From positions 372,001 through 436,000 of the forward strand of contig MBPM02000056.1 in assembly GCA_001695595.3 (NCBI GenBank): a stretch of 64,000 nt of DNA. The letters run 5' to 3'. The stretch's first letter is position 1. Each line of letters opens with the position of its first letter. A program made the position numbers and the translations under genes. This document shows positions 61,804 through 64,000 of the stretch, piece after piece. The stretch is from Plasmopara viticola (Eukaryota > Oomycota > Peronosporomycetes > Peronosporales > Peronosporaceae). The notes under the pieces are model-generated. The model was not told where the DNA came from. It saw only the letters and a list, made by a program, of their open reading frames with translations, and did not search any database.

Positions 61804-64000
61804 ATGGACTGGGATGCTGGACGCGTGACGGCCGTGGGTACGGAGAGTGCACAAGCATCCGACGCGCGTCAGAGCGCGAGTCCAGCAGCCATCCAACGCC
61901 GCTTGCGATCTTTTTTGCGTGGGTTTCGCGTAGGTCCACTCTTCTACTATCGCGAGCAGCTTTTGGCCAACTCGCGGCGCAATCATTGGTTCGTGACTGT
62001 CAACCTATCCCACGTTGCATCCTTTGACCAGAAATTGCAAGATTTACTGCTTAAAAGCCCACGTGAGCAGTTGCCTCTACTGGAAAGTGCAGCGAAAGAA
62101 ACGTTGGCGCAATTGCTAGTAGCGAGTCACGAAGCAGGGGCGCCAGACTCGGCAACGTTGGATCTTGCGTCGAATTTTCCCGACATTCAGACAATTTTAA
62201 CGAGTGACCAAGCGCCCGTGGCACTCCGTCATGTGCACTCACAAGAGATCAATCGACTCGTGAAAGTACCAGGTATTGTCATTAGCGCCACTCGCGTCCG
62301 GACAAAGTGCGTATCGGCAACTCTAAAATGTCGCAATTGTGGTCACACGAAGCGTGTTGCCGTTGCTGGAATGGGGGGTGTCAACATTCCTCGTATCTGT
62401 GACCGCAATAGAGAGGAGAGTTCGACCAGCACACCAGGTGATTTGTGTCCCAAAGACTCGTACGTGGTGTTGCCCGACCAAGGCCAATACGTGGATCAGC
62501 AGACGCTGAAATTACAGGAAAACCCAGAGGTCGTGCCGACTGGTGAAATGCCTAGAAACTTGGCGCTCATTGCTGATCGGCACTTGGTAGATCGAGCATC
62601 TCCTGGCACGCGCGTGTCGATCATTGGCATCACATCAGTGGTAAACGCAGGGAGCAAAAACGTTGGTGCTGTGGCCATTCGTACGCTTTATTTGCGTGTC
62701 GTGGGCATTGAAATCGACGAAGAAGGCGCAGGACGAGCCAAAGCGTCGTTTTCCCCTGCTGAAGAAGAGAAATTTCACGAAATGGCCCGAGACCCGACTT
62801 TGTATGAAAAATTGGCAGCCAGTATCGCACCGTCCATTTACGGGGACTACACGATAAACATGAAGAAAGCTATTGCTTGTTTGCTTGCTGGTGGCTCCCG
62901 AAAACGGTTGCCGGATGGCATGATTTTACGTGGTGATATCAATGTATTACTATTGGGAGATCCGAGTACAGCAAAATCTCAATTTTTGAAATTTACGGAA
63001 AAGATTGCGCCAGTTGGTGTGTATACGTCAGGTAAAGGAAGCAGTGCAGCTGGGTTAACGGCTTCGGTGATCCGTGATGCCAAGGGAGAATTCTACCTTG
63101 AAGGAGGTGCCATGGTACTCGCAGATGGGGGCGTCGTGTGCATTGATGAGTTTGATAAAATGAGAGAGTCGGATCGGGTGGCAATCCACGAGGCCATGGA
63201 GCAACAAACGATTTCCATTGCGAAAGCTGGTATCACGACCATTTTAAACTCGCGAGCAAGCGTCTTGGCTGCTGCCAACCCCGTGTTTGGTCGATACGAT
63301 GATATGCGCTCGGCTTCCGAGAATATTGACTTGATGAGCACGATTCTCAGTCGATTTGATATGATCTTTATTGTTCGAGATATTCAGGACGATTCGAGGG
63401 ATCGACAAATGGCTGCACACGTGGTGCGGATGCACACAAATGCACTTACATCGGCTGCTGGAAAGTCGTCTGCCAGTGAAAACATCTCGAGTGGTGGCGA
63501 GTTTGAACCGTGGTTGCTCAAAAAGTTCTTTACGTACTGTCGAACTCGCTGTGCCCCACGACTGTCAGTTGAAGCAGCTCAAGCGCTGCAAGACTTTTAC
63601 GTGGGTGTGCGAGACGATGTGCGCCGTACACAAGGCGGAGAAACGACCATTCCTGTCACAGTGCGTCAACTGGAAGCTCTTGTGCGTATTGCTGAATCCT
63701 TGGCAAAAATGCACTTGCTGAATGAAGCCACACGCGAGCACGTGCAAGAAGCGATACGGTTATTTAGTGTGAGTACAATGAATGCGGCCAAGGACGGTGG
63801 CACACAAGGACTATTTGGTGGTTTGCATGAAAAAGCTGAGGAGGTCGAGGAGAGCATCCATCGTACATTACGCATTGGGACTCGGGTCGAAACGAGCGCC
63901 TTGTATAGTCGACTCGAGGCGCAGGGCTACAACCCCAACGCGATTCAACGCGCGATTCGAGCGATGGTGCAAAAAGGGTCACTGCGACAGCTGAGTCAGT
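61804..64000 (+). CDS. MCM5: MCM5, DNA replication licensing helicase subunit (runs off the end)
   Basis: The ATG at 61,804 (MDWDAGRVTAVGTESAQ) opens a frame without stops to the window end, 732 codons. It is a subunit of the MCM2-7 replicative helicase. Visible parts: N-terminal domain with RLRSFLRGFRVGPLFYYREQ, OB-fold start VKVPGIVISATRVRTKC, zinc motif CRNCGH ... CDRN ... CPKDSY, Walker A GDPSTAKSQFLKF, Walker B CIDEFDKMRE, arginine-finger ILSRFDMIFIV, and a winged-helix-like C-terminus. The EEKFHEMARDP and SIYGDYTINMKKA words support MCM5 among the paralogues. Only the last few residues are likely missing. Confidence 0.93.
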   Translation, partial: MDWDAGRVTAVGTESAQASDARQSASPAAIQRRLRSFLRGFRVGPLFYYREQLLANSRRNHWFVTVNLSHVASFDQKLQDLLLKSPREQLPLLESAAKETLAQLLVASHEAGAPDSATLDLASNFPDIQTILTSDQAPVALRHVHSQEINRLVKVPGIVISATRVRTKCVSATLKCRNCGHTKRVAVAGMGGVNIPRICDRNREESSTSTPGDLCPKDSYVVLPDQGQYVDQQTLKLQENPEVVPTGEMPRNLALIADRHLVDRASPGTRVSIIGITSVVNAGSKNVGAVAIRTLYLRVVGIEIDEEGAGRAKASFSPAEEEKFHEMARDPTLYEKLAASIAPSIYGDYTINMKKAIACLLAGGSRKRLPDGMILRGDINVLLLGDPSTAKSQFLKFTEKIAPVGVYTSGKGSSAAGLTASVIRDAKGEFYLEGGAMVLADGGVVCIDEFDKMRESDRVAIHEAMEQQTISIAKAGITTILNSRASVLAAANPVFGRYDDMRSASENIDLMSTILSRFDMIFIVRDIQDDSRDRQMAAHVVRMHTNALTSAAGKSSASENISSGGEFEPWLLKKFFTYCRTRCAPRLSVEAAQALQDFYVGVRDDVRRTQGGETTIPVTVRQLEALVRIAESLAKMHLLNEATREHVQEAIRLFSVSTMNAAKDGGTQGLFGGLHEKAEEVEESIHRTLRIGTRVETSALYSRLEAQGYNPNAIQRAIRAMVQKGSLRQLSQ

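Noticed and set aside
1..64000. CRISPR array, rRNA or tRNA genes
   Set aside because: No regular spaced repeats, no rRNA-like segment and no tRNA with recognisable A and B boxes was seen.

Overview
The window looks like an oomycete (Peronosporales-type) genome. The evidence is a set of Crinkler (CRN) effector genes with LYLAK/LYLAQ N-terminal modules, two START-plus-FYVE-like zinc-finger paralogues of the kind expanded in oomycetes, compact intron-poor housekeeping genes, and a pyruvate kinase with a mitochondrial-type presequence. About two thirds of the window is AT-rich and decayed, and one end is ordinary gene space.

Positions 1-44,850 are an accessory zone. Its backbone is at least four pieces of one integrated DNA virus of Polinton-like/virophage-like type, called V1 to V4 here. 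V1 (1-2,060) and V2 (5,620-8,455) are right-end fragments. V3 (8,456-20,945) is a long reverse copy. V4 (27,361-43,375, interrupted by a Copia element) is the most complete copy, in forward orientation. Read across copies, the gene order from left terminal repeat to right is: adenain-like maturation protease (-), double-jelly-roll major capsid protein (+), an unknown charged protein (+), a penton-like structural protein (-), a small ORF (-), a minor-capsid-like protein (-), an unknown protein (-), a candidate tyrosine recombinase (-), a GIY-YIG nuclease (+), an SF3 helicase (-), and the right terminal repeat. All copies are broken by frameshifts and stops. The terminal repeats are about 360 bp, begin inside at a GGAGCGCTCC palindrome and carry repeated GAGTCACC words.

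CRN sequences are interleaved with the virus: a convergent pair of CRN pseudogenes at 2.6-5.5 kb, a CRN block placed inside the V3 capsid gene at 16.1-18.7 kb, and two CRN genes with a PD-(D/E)XK-like nuclease C-terminus at 21.3-23.3 and 24.6-26.6 kb, lying between the inverted V3 and V4. The two nuclease ORFs stay open while everything around them is decayed. A complete Copia retrotransposon (38,832-43,268, GGGTC target duplication) sits inside the right terminal repeat of V4. A SINE-like repeat is present twice (2.1 kb and 47.5 kb), one copy with a perfect 16-bp target duplication.

Positions 45,127-64,000 hold conserved genes: two START/FYVE-like proteins (-), a TOG/HEAT-repeat protein (+), pyruvate kinase (-), a gene-poor stretch of about 7.8 kb, cofactor-dependent phosphoglycerate mutase (-), and MCM5 (+, running off the window end) diverging from it across 150 bp. 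Two enzymes of lower glycolysis are thus found close together.
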